Assembly (NCBI GenBank): GCA_028873815.1
Contig: JAPPNN010000087.1
Location: 1-64,000, forward strand
Direction: 5' to 3'
DNA from: Gemmatimonadota bacterium
Lineage (GTDB): Bacteria > Gemmatimonadota > Gemmatimonadetes > Longimicrobiales > Gaopeijiaceae
Length of the DNA: 64,000 nt
The position numbers and the translations under genes are program-made. Below the pieces are notes generated by a model. It was given only the letters and a program-made list of their open reading frames with translations, made no database searches and was not told the DNA's origin. Below, one piece after another: positions 7,339 to 19,731 of this stretch (the first letter of the stretch is position 1; the number at the start of each line of letters is the position of its first letter).

Positions 7339-9089
7339 ATGCGCAGCGCGGGCGCTGGCCTCATAACGTCGAATATGATTGACAGGGAAGTGCGGATCGC
7401 AGGCTGGGTGCATCGCAGGCGGGATCTGGGCGGACTCGTCTTTCTCGATCTGCGCGACCGGTCGGGCATCCTCCAGGTGTCGGTCGGTCCGGGTTGGTCG
7501 TCCGAACAGGCGCTGAATGCCGTGCGGGGCCTGGGCGTCGAGGACGTCATCCTGGTACGGGGCGTCGTGGCGGCCAGACCCGAGGCCGCGCGCAATCCCG
7601 ATATGGCTACGGGCGACGTGGAGGTGCAGGCCTCCGGGCTGGAGGTCCTGAACAATGCGCGCACGCCGGCGATACCCGTGTACCTCCCTCCCGAGGAGGA
7701 GCTGCCGTCGGAGAAGCTGCGGCTGCGACACCGGGTGCTGGACCTGAGGAGGCGAGACCTGCAGGCCAAGCTGGAGCTGCGCCACCGGTTGGTGCTGGCT
7801 GTGCGCAACTACTTCGACAGCCAGGGCTTCTTCGAGATCGAGACGCCCATGCTGACCAAGCCCACCCCGGAGGGTGCAAGGGATTTTCTTGTACCGAGCC
7901 GCGTTCACCCCGGGGAGTTCTTCGCGCTCCCGCAGAGTCCTCAGATCTACAAGCAATTGTTGATGATCGCAGGCTTTGACCGCTATGTGCAGATCGCGCG
8001 CTGCTTCCGGGACGAGGATCTGCGCGCGGACCGGCAGCCCGAATTCACACAGATCGACGTCGAGGCGTCGTTCGTGCAGCCCGAGGACATCTACGGGTGG
8101 TGCGAGGGGCTGATGGCGAAGCTCGCCGAGGTGGCCGGCATCGACGCCGCGCCGCCCTTCCCGCGGCTGAGCTACCACGAAGCCATGGAGCGCTACGGCA
8201 GCGACCGTCCCGATCTGCGCTACGACCTCGAGATCCGCGACCTCACGGACGTGTTGGGCGTTTTGGAGTCGGGGATCCTGCGCGGCGCGGTTGCCGAGGG
8301 CGGGCGGATCCGGGGCCTCGCCCTGGAGGGTGGGGCCCGCCTCACGCGGAAGCAGATCGTCGCCCTCGAAGATGCGGCCAAGGCGGCGGGGGCACCGGGG
8401 CTCCTGTGGGCCAAGGTCACGGAAGGCGGCGCCACGGGCCCGCTTGGCCGGTTCTTCCGGGACGATACCGGCGCGAAGCTGGGCGTGGGCGCGGGCGACC
8501 TCCTGGCCGTGGGTGCGGGGCCCGACCGCGTCACCTCTCCGGCGCTGGACGCGGTGCGTGCGGCCGCCATCGGGGCGCTGCAACTGCCGAGGGTTACCGA
8601 GCACGCGTGGCTCTGGGTGACCGGCTTCCCCGTCTTTGAGGATGCGGGACACGGGGCGCTCGCGGCGAACCACCACCCGTTCGTCCTACCCGACCCCGCG
8701 GATGCGCACCTCCTCGACTCGGACCCGCTGGCGGTGCGGGGCCTCGCCTACGACCTGGTGTACAACGGCACCGAACTGGGCTCGGGCAGCATTCGCAACC
8801 ACGATGCCGATGTGCAGACGCGCATACTCGCTCTGCTGGGGCTCGACCGCGACGAGATTGCGCGCAAGTTCGGCTTCCTTCTCGAGGCGCTCCGGTCGGG
8901 AGCTCCGCCGCACGGAGGGATCGCCCTGGGCGTGGACCGGCTTGTGGCACGATTCTCCGGTGGAACGAGCCTGCGCGACGTGATCGCGTTTCCGAAGACG
9001 ACTGCGGCGCGGGCGAGCTTCGAGGGCGCGCCGTCTCGGGTGTCGGCCGGGGAGTTGGAAGCGCTCGGGATCTCGATCGGAGAGCACGA

Positions 9090-9093
<4 letters not shown>
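7339..9093 (+). CDS. aspS: aspartyl-tRNA synthetase
   Basis: Class II synthetase, bacterial type, 584 residues from ATG 7339. The N-terminal OB anticodon-binding domain shows GWVHRRRDLGGLVFLDLRD. Motif 1 is ETPMLTKPTPEGARDFLVP. The motif 2 region is FRDEDLRADRQPEFTQID. A GAD insertion (about residues 280-420) follows, then YNGTELGSGSIRNHD and motif 3 GGIALGVDRL. Residues upstream of ATG 7339 do not match the family. Whether it is discriminating or also makes Asp-tRNA(Asn) cannot be told here. Its stop overlaps the phoH start (ATGA), so the two are translationally coupled. Confidence 0.93.
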
Positions 9094-10074
<981 letters not shown>

Positions 10075-10088
<14 letters not shown>

Positions 10089-12255
10089 CGGCAAGCGCCG
10101 CCTGCTTTCGGGCGTCCCGGCGCGCAGATGGCCGGACGCAGCCGTCCACCACGGCGTGCGGTGGCTGCTTCTAGTGGTGCTGGCGGGTGGGCTCGTGATT
10201 CTGTATCCGTCGGATCCGGGCGTCGGCATCGGCCGATATCGTGCAGGCACCGTAGCCGAGCGTGACATCATCGCTCAGGTCAGCTTCCCGGTTCCGAAGG
10301 ACTCTGCGGTGCTCAGAAGCGAAAGGGACGCGGCGGCGGCCTCGGTCGTTCCGACGTTCACCTATCGCGCGGCCGCCGTCGACTCGACACTCGCCGGTCT
10401 GGCCTCCTTCTTTGCGCGCGTGGATTCGGCGTCGGCAGAGGACGGAGTCGCGGGAATCGCCGGCGTGCTGGCAACGTCCGGAATCGACGCGGACGCCGCC
10501 CAGGTCGAGCTGCTCGCCGAAGCGGAACGCCGTGGTGATCTGCACGCCCATGCGGCCTCGGCGGTCCGTACGCTGGCGCCGGATGGGCTGATGGCGCCCG
10601 GCGCGGCCTCTCGAATCACAACGGACTCCATCCGCGTGATCCGAAACGGCGGCAGTGCGGTGGTGGCCCGTGCCACGGTTCTCTCGGGCCGCGACTTCTA
10701 CGATCGAGCCCTCGCCGGCATGGAGTCGGGACCCGAAACCGACCTCCTGCGGGTCGTTCTCGCCCGGTACCTCGCGCCCAACCTGCTGCCCGACACGGCC
10801 AGGACCGAGACAGAGAGGGCCTTCTCGCGTGACACGATTCCGATCATGGCGGGACGCGTGCTGGAGGGCGAGGCGATCGTCCGGGCCAACGATCAGGTCG
10901 GGGAGGAGCAGCTGCGCAAGATCGAAGCCTACCGCGACCAGTTGCGCGCCGAGGGGATCAGCGTGGACAGCTCTAACCTGACGGGCAATCTGGGCGGGCT
11001 CCTGCTGAACACGATCCTGTTGACCGTGTTGGGCGTACTCGTCTTCTTCTTCCGGCCCGAGATCTATCGTTCGTTCCGGTTCGTACTGGCAATACTGAGC
11101 ATCTTCGCGCTGTATTTTGTCGCCGGATTCGTCATCACCGGACTGGGTCTTCCCCCCGCCGCGTTGCCGATAGTCTTTGTCGCCGTCTCGCTGTCGATCC
11201 TGTGGGACGGACGTCTCGCACTGCTCGCCGTTTTCGTCATGTGCGCGATGACGGCCGTGCAGGAGCCGTTTGGCGAGGTCCCGGTGCTGTTGACGCTACT
11301 GGCTGGTGGCTCCGCGGCCGCGCTCTCGGTCCGCACGTTCCAGCGACTGGCACAGACATGGGTGTTCATCGCGGTGACTGCGGGCGCGTACGCGCTGGTG
11401 CTCGCGGGACTCCAGATGCGGGGCGCGGATTTCGCGTTGGCGCAGTCTCTGATATGGGCGCTCCTCAGCACCGTTACAGGCGTGATCCTTGCCATCGGCT
11501 TCATACCGGTCTACGAGTGGGTCGCCGGAATCACGACCGACCAGACGCTGATTGGATGGGCGGACGCCAATCGGCCTCTCATGCGCCGGATGGCCGTCGA
11601 AGCGCCGGGCACGTTTGCGCATACGCTTCAGGCCGCGAGCATGGCCGAAGCCGGAGCGCGTGCGATCGGCGCCAACACCCTCCTTTGCCGGGCCGGCGTC
11701 TACTACCACGACATCGGGAAGATGCGCCGCCCCGAGTACTTCATCGAGAACCAGCACGGCGCCAATCCCCACGAGGCCCTCGATCCGCTCGAGTCCGCCA
11801 GGATCATTCGCGACCACGTGATCGACGGCGTCCGGATGGCTCGGTCCGAGAAGGTTCCCGAGGTGGTGGTGGACTTCATTCGCGAGCATCATGGCGACCA
11901 GACGATCGGGTTCTTCCTCCACACCGCGCGTCAATTGGCCGAGCGCGAGGGGAGCGATCCGCCGGATCCTTCGGTCTTTCGGTATCCGGGCCCCCGGCCG
12001 CAAACGCGCGAGACCGGCATTGCCATGCTTGCCGATTCGACGGAATCGGCCGCGCGGGCCCTGGACAGCCCAACGGAAGAGCGCCTGAGGGAACTCGTCG
12101 ACAACATCTTCGAGACCAAGGCCACAACCGGCCAGCTCGACGACTGCCCCCTGACCATTCGGGATCTGGCCCGGTTGAAGAAGCAGTTCACCACGTATCT
12201 GAGCGGGAGTCACCACACCCGAATCCAGTACCCGCAGCTCGGAGACGGGCGGTGA
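10075..12255 (+). CDS. 7TM-HD phosphodiesterase (PgpH/YqfF type)
   Basis: 726 residues from ATG 10075 (MSAGSGKRRLL). Order: an N-terminal membrane segment (WLLLVVLAGGLVILYP), an extracytoplasmic 7TMR-HDED domain of about 270 residues, a cluster of hydrophobic helices (about residues 305-490), and a C-terminal HD domain. HD motifs: GTFAHTLQAA, GVYYHDIGKMRRP, VIDGVRMARS and FIREHHGDQT. Relatives degrade cyclic di-AMP. The phoH-HD-ybeY order is the one seen in many bacteria. The start lies inside phoH, and the stop overlaps the ybeY GTG, so coupling is likely. Confidence 0.88.
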
Positions 12256-12683
12256 TCACCATTCATGTCAACGCCCCGGACGGGACCCGCGTGCCGCGCG
12301 ACCGCGTCCGCCGCGCATTGTGTGAGACGCTCCGGCGCGAGGGACACGAGCGTGCGGAGTTCTCGGTGACGTTCGTCGGCGACGCGGAGATCACGCGGCT
12401 GCACGAAGAGTATCTCGGCGGCGACGGTGTGACCGACGTTATGTCGTTCGCGCTCCACGAGGGTGGTGAAGCTCCTCTCGGCGATGTGTACATCGGCCAC
12501 GCGCAAGCGCACCGTCAGGCTAGGGACGCGGGCGCCGAACCCGACGAAGAGCTGGTTCGCCTCGCGGTACACGGGGCGCTGCACGTCCTCGGGTACGATC
12601 ATCCCGAGGGTCCGGAGCGGATGGGGTGCGAGATGTTCCGCGTGCAGGAGGAAGTCGTGTGCGGACTGAGGGCTGAGCCGTGA
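12252..12683 (+). CDS. ybeY: rRNA maturation factor YbeY
   Basis: A metal-dependent endoribonuclease family protein of 143 residues, needed for 16S rRNA 3'-end maturation and ribosome quality control. The zinc motif H-x3-H-x5-H is intact as HGALHVLGYDH, preceded by TDVMSFALHEG and LGDVYIGH. The start is GTG 12252, overlapping the TGA of the HD-phosphodiesterase gene. The stop overlaps the GTG of mgtE. It is short but complete. Confidence 0.92.
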   Translation: MITIHVNAPDGTRVPRDRVRRALCETLRREGHERAEFSVTFVGDAEITRLHEEYLGGDGVTDVMSFALHEGGEAPLGDVYIGHAQAHRQARDAGAEPDEELVRLAVHGALHVLGYDHPEGPERMGCEMFRVQEEVVCGLRAEP

Positions 12684-14050
12684 GCACGGACGCCCCCTCC
12701 GTCGTGGCGAGCCGGGCCACCCTGAACGAGTTGATGGAGCTCGCCGAGAGGGGCGAGTTCTCCAGGCTGCCCGGTCTGTTCGAGGGGATGCACCCCTCCG
12801 ATATCGCCGATCTCGTGGCCTCCATCCCCGTCGAGGAACACAGGATCGAGATACTGAAGGCCCTTCCCACGGAGGTGGCATCCGAGACCCTCGCCGAGAT
12901 GGAGGAGGACGAGGATCGCGCGGAACTCCTGACCGGGCTGGACGAGCAGAGAGGCGCCGAGCTGTTGCAGGGGCTGGCGGACGACGATGCGGCCGACCTG
13001 CTTGGCGAACTTGAGCCGCGGGACCGGGATCGGATGCTGGCCGCGTTGCCGACCGAGGAAGCGGGCGAGATCCGCGACCTGCTTCGCTACGGGGACGAGA
13101 CGGCGGGTGGCCTGATGACGACCTCGCTGGTGTCGGTCTCGACCGACGCGAGCGCCGGAGAGGCAATCTCCGAGATTCGAAAGCAGGGCCGCGAGGTGGA
13201 GGATTTCTACACCGTCTTCGTGGTCGACGAGCGGAACCGGCTGCGCGGTACGGTGCCGCTGGACGATCTGATCCTTGCCGAGCCGTCCGATGCCGTCGCG
13301 TCTCTGGTGGAGCCGCCGGTGGCCACCGTGCTGCCGGACACCGACCAGGAGGAGGTAGGCCAGCTCATCGGCCGCTACAACCTGGTCAGCGTGCCCGTTG
13401 TCAACCCGGACGGTTCCCTGCTAGGGCGAATCACCTTTGACGACGTGATCGATGTCATCGAAGCGGAGACCACCGAGGACATTCTCAGGCTGGCGGGCGT
13501 CTCGGACGAAGAGGAGCTGAAGGGCGGCTGGTTCGAGGCGGTCCGGGCCCGTCTGCCGTGGCTCGTTCTCAATCTGGCAACCGCAGCCCTTGCCGCGTCG
13601 GTTATTCTGGCTTTCGAGAGCACGATCGAGGAGGTGGCCTTCCTGGCCTTCCTCATGCCGGTGATCGCCGCCCTGGGCGGGAATACGGGAACCCAGGCGC
13701 TGGCGGTGACCATCCGGCGCATCGCCGTCGGCGGAGGCATCAACGCGAGCCAATTCCGGGTCGTGGGCAAGGAGGTGCTGGTGGGGCTCCTCAATGGCTT
13801 CGTTCTTGGCGTGCTTTTCGCGGTTTTTGCGTATGTGTGGCAGGATGGTGACCCGCGCCTGGGGCTGGTGGTGCTCCTTGCCATGTGGACGAACATCATC
13901 GTGGCCGGATTCGCGGGCGCGATGGTGCCCACAGTGCTGCACCGGCTCGGGGTCGACCCTGCCGTGGCCTCGTCGGTCTTTGTCCACACATTTACGGATC
14001 TGATCGGTTTTGTGATGGTGCTCAACCTTGCCGCAGCCCTTCTCTTCTAG
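12680..14050 (+). CDS. mgtE: magnesium transporter MgtE
   Basis: 456 residues, the usual MgtE size. The N-terminal superhelical Mg-sensing domain is acidic (LAEMEEDEDRAELL, ADDDAADLLGELEPRDRDRML). Two CBS domains follow (about 135-255), the second seen in YNLVSVPVVNPDGSLLGRIT. Five hydrophobic helices from about residue 290 contain PVIAALGGNTGTQAL, the conserved pore-forming signature. It imports Mg2+ across the inner membrane and is gated by cytosolic Mg2+. It starts at GTG 12680 within the ybeY stop. Mg supply next to ribosome and B12 genes is probably just operon packing. Confidence 0.92.
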   Translation: MSTDAPSVVASRATLNELMELAERGEFSRLPGLFEGMHPSDIADLVASIPVEEHRIEILKALPTEVASETLAEMEEDEDRAELLTGLDEQRGAELLQGLADDDAADLLGELEPRDRDRMLAALPTEEAGEIRDLLRYGDETAGGLMTTSLVSVSTDASAGEAISEIRKQGREVEDFYTVFVVDERNRLRGTVPLDDLILAEPSDAVASLVEPPVATVLPDTDQEEVGQLIGRYNLVSVPVVNPDGSLLGRITFDDVIDVIEAETTEDILRLAGVSDEEELKGGWFEAVRARLPWLVLNLATAALAASVILAFESTIEEVAFLAFLMPVIAALGGNTGTQALAVTIRRIAVGGGINASQFRVVGKEVLVGLLNGFVLGVLFAVFAYVWQDGDPRLGLVVLLAMWTNIIVAGFAGAMVPTVLHRLGVDPAVASSVFVHTFTDLIGFVMVLNLAAALLF

Positions 14051-14064
14051 CTCGCGCGGCTGAG

Positions 14065-15141
14065 ATGCCAGCCCCGACCCGAGCCGACAGGAACCGGCGT
14101 CTCGCCGCCGATTTCCGGCTTGGCAAGCGTCCCGCGCTGGCCCGTGCGATTTCGATGGTGGAAGGGCGGCGCCCCGGTGTAGCGGATCTGCTACAGGACC
14201 TGCTTCTCGCACGGCCGCAGGCCCGGCGGTTCGGGATCACCGGTCCCCCGGGCGCGGGAAAGTCCAGCCTCGTAGCCGGCCTGGCGACCCTCCTTCGCGG
14301 GCGTGGCGAAAAGGTCGCTGTTGTCGCGGTCGACCCCACGTCACCCTACTCCGGCGGCGCGTTGCTGGGTGACCGAATCCGGATGAACGACCTCGCCACC
14401 GATCCGGGGATCTTCATCCGCTCGATGGCCACGCGGGGGTCCCTCGGAGGACTTGCCGCCACGACCCGCGAGGTGGTCGACCTGCTCGACGCTTTCGGCT
14501 TTCCGAATGTTCTCGTGGAGACCGTGGGCGTCGGACAGACGGAGCTGGAGATCGCGTCGGCGGCCGATTCGGTCGCGGTCGTGCTGGTGCCCGAGTCTGG
14601 CGACGGGATCCAGGCCATGAAGGCCGGGCTCATGGAGATCGCGGACCTGTTTGTGGTCAACAAGGCGGACAGGGTCGGCGCGGATCGCATGGTGAGGGAG
14701 ATTCGACAGGCGCTGGCACTTCGGGCTGGACGCGGAATGCAGGGGATGCCGGCGCACCACGGTGTGGACCTGACCCGCCTGGGCGCGGCGGAAGAGGAGC
14801 CCGGCGCGGCGGACGTCCCGGCCTGGGACATCCCCGTCCTGAAGACATCGGCAGGCAGGGGCGAAGGGATCGAGGGATTCCTGGACGGGCTCCTCGCTCA
14901 CAACCGCTATCTCAACGAGTCGGGAGTGATGGCGGCTCGCCGCGAACGGCGGGCCAGGAGCCGGCTGCGCGACGTGATCGTGGGCCGTTTGAGGGGCCAG
15001 GCGGAGGGGTTTCTGGCGTCCAATGCGGATCTGCCGAGCCGGATCGCGGACATCGCTGCCGGACGCGCCACGACGTACGGTGTGGCAGACGAGATGATTC
15101 CCGCCATATTGAAGGGGGCGGAGAAGTCGGATCAGGGCTAG
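14065..15141 (+). CDS. MeaB/ArgK-like GTPase, mutase chaperone
   Basis: A G3E-family P-loop GTPase of 358 residues from ATG 14065. G1 is GPPGAGKS (60-67), a middle motif is VDPTSPYSGGALLGDRIRM, then ETVGVGQTE, and G4 is NKADR. Members load adenosylcobalamin onto, and protect, methylmalonyl-CoA mutase-type enzymes. The gene directly downstream (10 bases) is such a mutase, which supports that role. It lies 14 bases after mgtE. The helical C-terminal dimerisation region (RRERRARSRLRD) is present. Confidence 0.9.
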   Translation: MPAPTRADRNRRLAADFRLGKRPALARAISMVEGRRPGVADLLQDLLLARPQARRFGITGPPGAGKSSLVAGLATLLRGRGEKVAVVAVDPTSPYSGGALLGDRIRMNDLATDPGIFIRSMATRGSLGGLAATTREVVDLLDAFGFPNVLVETVGVGQTELEIASAADSVAVVLVPESGDGIQAMKAGLMEIADLFVVNKADRVGADRMVREIRQALALRAGRGMQGMPAHHGVDLTRLGAAEEEPGAADVPAWDIPVLKTSAGRGEGIEGFLDGLLAHNRYLNESGVMAARRERRARSRLRDVIVGRLRGQAEGFLASNADLPSRIADIAAGRATTYGVADEMIPAILKGAEKSDQG

Positions 15142-15151
15142 GAGGGGCCAC

Positions 15152-16870
<1,719 letters not shown>

Positions 16871-16884
16871 CCGTCCGGGGCATC

Positions 16885-18252
16885 GTGGCATCGCGCATTC
16901 TGATTGCCGACGACCAGCCCGATGTCGTCGAGGCCCTGCGTCTGCTTCTGGTTTCGGCGGGCTTCGAGCTGGAGGCCGCAGGGGGTCCCGAGGAAGCGTT
17001 GGACAGGGTGGAGAATGGTGTGTTCGACGCAGCGCTGATCGATCTGAACTACACGCGCGACACGACCTCCGGGCGCGAGGGCCTGGACCTGCTCAGGAGG
17101 CTCCATGACTTCGACAGCACCCTGCCCGTCGTCGTCATGACCGCGTGGGGCAGCGTCGAGAGCGCGGTCGAGGCGATGCGTCGCGGAGCACGGGACTACA
17201 TCGAGAAACCGTGGGACAACGATCGCCTGCTGGCGACCTTGAAGACCCAGATCCAGCTCGGGCGCGCGCTCCGCAGGTCGCAGAAGCCCAGGAATGGGGA
17301 TGCGGCCTCTGCGCGCCCGCCCGCTCGCCCCCGCCTCATCGCCTCGTCGAAGGCGATGAAACCCGTTCTGAAGGCGATGCGACGTGTCGCCCCTTCCGAT
17401 GCCAACATCCTCATCACCGGGGAGCACGGCACCGGGAAAGAGGTCGTGGCGGGGTGGCTGCACGCCTCTTCCGCTCGGCGGCTCGCCCCGCTTGTCACCG
17501 TGAACATGGGGGGAATCTCGGAGGGCGTGTTCGAGAGCGAGCTGTTCGGGCACGTGAAGGGGGCCTTTACCGACGCCAAGACCGACCGCGCGGGATTCTT
17601 CGAGTTGGCGCACGGCGGGACCCTCTTCCTCGACGAGATCGCGAACACCTCGCTGCCGGCGCAGGCCAGGCTGCTCCGCGTTCTCGAGACCGGAGAGTTG
17701 CAGCGCGTCGGGTCTTCCGATGTCATCCGGGTCGATGTCCGCCTCCTGTCGGCGACGAACGCCTCGCTCGACCAGGCGGTCGTCGAGGGACGGTTCCGCG
17801 AGGACCTGCTCTACCGCATCAACACCGTCGAGATTCCGATCCCGCCCCTCAGGGACCGCCACGAGGACCTCCCGCTTCTTGCCGAGCACTTCCTGGAACG
17901 CGAGTCGAAGCGTTACGGTCGTCCCGGCCTGCGTTTCACGGCCGGCGCGTCCCGCGCGCTGCTGGACCATCCGTGGCCGGGCAACGTACGCGAACTGAAA
18001 CACGCCGTGGAGCGGGCGGTGCTGATGTCCGACGATCTTGCCATCGAGGTGGAAGACCTCGCGTTGCGCACGCTGTCGGGCGGTACGCTCCCGCTGGAGG
18101 AACTCAAGCTCGGCGAAGTGGAGCGGCTCCTCATCGAAAGGGCGATGGATCGGCATGACGGCAACGTCAGCCGGGCGGCCGAGAGGCTGGGCCTCAGCCG
18201 CAGCGCGCTGTACCGCCGCCTGGCCCGTTACAGGATCGGCGACGTCGGGTGA
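16885..18252 (+). CDS. NtrC-family sigma-54 response regulator
   Basis: 455 residues from GTG 16885. Receiver domain 1-125: acidic pair in LIADDQPD, phospho-acceptor Asp53 (ALIDLNY), Thr in VVVMTAWGS and Lys in YIEKPWDND. Sigma-54 AAA+ domain about 150-385: Walker A TGEHGTGKE, ESELFGHVKGAFTDA, GGTLFLDEIANTS, and the R-finger region FREDLLYRIN. A Fis-type HTH is at the C-terminus (AAERLGLSRSALYRRLARY). The loop that normally reads GAFTGA is GAFTDA here, and the usual ES in Walker A is EH. Its TGA overlaps the start of the paired kinase gene. Confidence 0.9.
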   Translation: MASRILIADDQPDVVEALRLLLVSAGFELEAAGGPEEALDRVENGVFDAALIDLNYTRDTTSGREGLDLLRRLHDFDSTLPVVVMTAWGSVESAVEAMRRGARDYIEKPWDNDRLLATLKTQIQLGRALRRSQKPRNGDAASARPPARPRLIASSKAMKPVLKAMRRVAPSDANILITGEHGTGKEVVAGWLHASSARRLAPLVTVNMGGISEGVFESELFGHVKGAFTDAKTDRAGFFELAHGGTLFLDEIANTSLPAQARLLRVLETGELQRVGSSDVIRVDVRLLSATNASLDQAVVEGRFREDLLYRINTVEIPIPPLRDRHEDLPLLAEHFLERESKRYGRPGLRFTAGASRALLDHPWPGNVRELKHAVERAVLMSDDLAIEVEDLALRTLSGGTLPLEELKLGEVERLLIERAMDRHDGNVSRAAERLGLSRSALYRRLARYRIGDVG

Positions 18253-19688
18253 CAGCGGACGGCAGCACGCAAGAGCCGAGCGCCAGTTCTTCCGGCAAGG
18301 TATGCAGAGCGCCGCTTGTAGGCCGGTGGGCGAGCCTCGAGTTCGACCTCCAGATCATTCTGTTGTCCAACCTGGCCGGACTGCCGGCTTTTGCGCTCGC
18401 AATGTACCTCCTGTGGACGGGAGATATCGCGACATGGACCCGCTGGCTCGCCACCGGGGGGATCCTGCTCCTGTGGGGAGGGTTGACCGCGGTCTTGCGA
18501 GCGAGGCTTGTGCGCCCGATCCGCACACTGTCCAGTGTCCTGCTGGCGTTGAGGGAAGGTGACTTCTCGATCCGCACGCGTGTTCCGAAGACACTGAAGG
18601 GACCGCTCGCGCTGGCCTTCCAGGAGGCCAACAAACTGGAAGCCATCCTGAGGGAGCAGCGGCTGGGTGCCGTCGAGGCCACGGTGCTCCTGCGGAGGAT
18701 TCTGGAGGAGATCGACGTGGCGGTGTTTGCGTTCGACGAGGACGAGAAGCTCCGCATTCTCAACCGGGCCGGCGAGCGGTTGCTGAGCCAGCCCTCGGAG
18801 GACGTTCTGGGCAGGTCCGCCACCGACCTGCGACTGCAGGAAGGCCTGGTCGGTGAGGCGCCACGGACGATGGAGGTGAATCTGCCGGGTGGGCAGGGGA
18901 GGTGGGAGCTGAAGCGCACCGTCATCCGCCAGGAGGGCGCACCCTTGAAGCTTCTGGTGCTTTCGGATCTATCCCGGGCCCTGCGGGAGGAGGAGCGTCT
19001 GGCATGGAAGCGCATTATCCGTGTGCTCAGCCACGAGATCAACAACAGCCTGGCGCCGATCAAGTCGATCGCGAGCAGTCTGCGCAAGCTTCTGGGCGGC
19101 GATTCGGTTCGGGGCAGGCTCCGCGATGATCTGTCGCGCGGACTCGGCGTGATCGTGGGCCGCGCCGAGTCCCTTGGCCGCTTCATGGCAGCGTACGCGC
19201 GCCTTGCCCGCCTGCCGGCACCGACGCTGGTGTCGACGCCGGTCGGGCCGCTGATCAGACGAAGCGCCGATCTGGAGACGCGGTTGAAGGTGGAGGTGGC
19301 GGATGGTCCCGAGGTGAGCGTCATGGCGGATCCGGATCAGCTGGACCAGTTGCTCATCAACCTTGTGCGCAACGCGGCCGACGCGGCGCTGGCCTGTGGT
19401 GGCGGGGTCAGGGTACGGTGGCGGGTGCGCGGCGAGGAGTCGCTCGAAGTGGTGGTGGAGGATGAAGGGCAGGGCCTGCAGGAAACGGGCAACCTCTTCG
19501 TTCCGTTCTATTCCACGAAGCCCGGTGGTTCGGGGATCGGCCTGGTGCTTTGCCAGCAGATCGCCGAGGGACACGGAGGCCGTCTGGCGCTACGGAATCG
19601 CAATCCCCGGGGCGCGGTAGCCATCCTGTCGCTGCCCCTGGAAACGCGGCTCCGGGACAGTCGGTCCCGGAGCCGCGTTTCCGGCTAG
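18249..19688 (+). CDS. NtrY-like sensor histidine kinase
   Basis: 479 residues. Two membrane helices (IILLSNLAGLPAFALAMYLLW; LATGGILLLWGGLTAVL) with almost no periplasmic loop suggest it senses an internal or membrane signal. A HAMP segment (VRPIRTLSSVLLALREGDF), a PAS domain (about 150-225), the H box LSHEINNSLAPIKSIASSL and an ATPase domain (N box NLVRNAADAAL, G box GGSGIGLVLCQQIAEGHGG) follow. It starts at GTG 18249, overlapping the regulator's stop, so they form a cognate pair. The last 16 codons are encoded by a perfect inverted repeat. Confidence 0.9.
   Translation: MTADGSTQEPSASSSGKVCRAPLVGRWASLEFDLQIILLSNLAGLPAFALAMYLLWTGDIATWTRWLATGGILLLWGGLTAVLRARLVRPIRTLSSVLLALREGDFSIRTRVPKTLKGPLALAFQEANKLEAILREQRLGAVEATVLLRRILEEIDVAVFAFDEDEKLRILNRAGERLLSQPSEDVLGRSATDLRLQEGLVGEAPRTMEVNLPGGQGRWELKRTVIRQEGAPLKLLVLSDLSRALREEERLAWKRIIRVLSHEINNSLAPIKSIASSLRKLLGGDSVRGRLRDDLSRGLGVIVGRAESLGRFMAAYARLARLPAPTLVSTPVGPLIRRSADLETRLKVEVADGPEVSVMADPDQLDQLLINLVRNAADAALACGGGVRVRWRVRGEESLEVVVEDEGQGLQETGNLFVPFYSTKPGGSGIGLVLCQQIAEGHGGRLALRNRNPRGAVAILSLPLETRLRDSRSRSRVSG
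19640..19682. terminator. 19-bp perfect hairpin inside kinase 3' end
   Basis: GGAAACGCGGCTCCGGGAC (19640-19658) and its exact reverse complement (19664-19682) flank the 5-base loop AGTCG. The A-rich/T-rich outer ends give terminator character on both strands. It ends 4 bases before the kinase TAG and lies between two convergent genes. Confidence 0.75.
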
Positions 19689-19731
19689 CAGGCGCCTCGC
19701 CGCTCGGGCGGCTCTATCCACGGACTCCTAG
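19685..19731 (-). repeat. 3'-end hairpin repeat, copy B
   Basis: Second copy of the dispersed element. On the minus strand it follows the TAG of the OmpA-family gene as GAGTCCGTGGATAGAGCCGC, then CCGAGCGGCGAGGCGCC. Compared with copies A and C it lacks 9 bases in the loop, leaving GCCGC (19699-19703), TCGG, GCGGC (19708-19712). CTAG occurs at both ends and supplies the stop codons of the two convergent genes. Confidence 0.7.
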
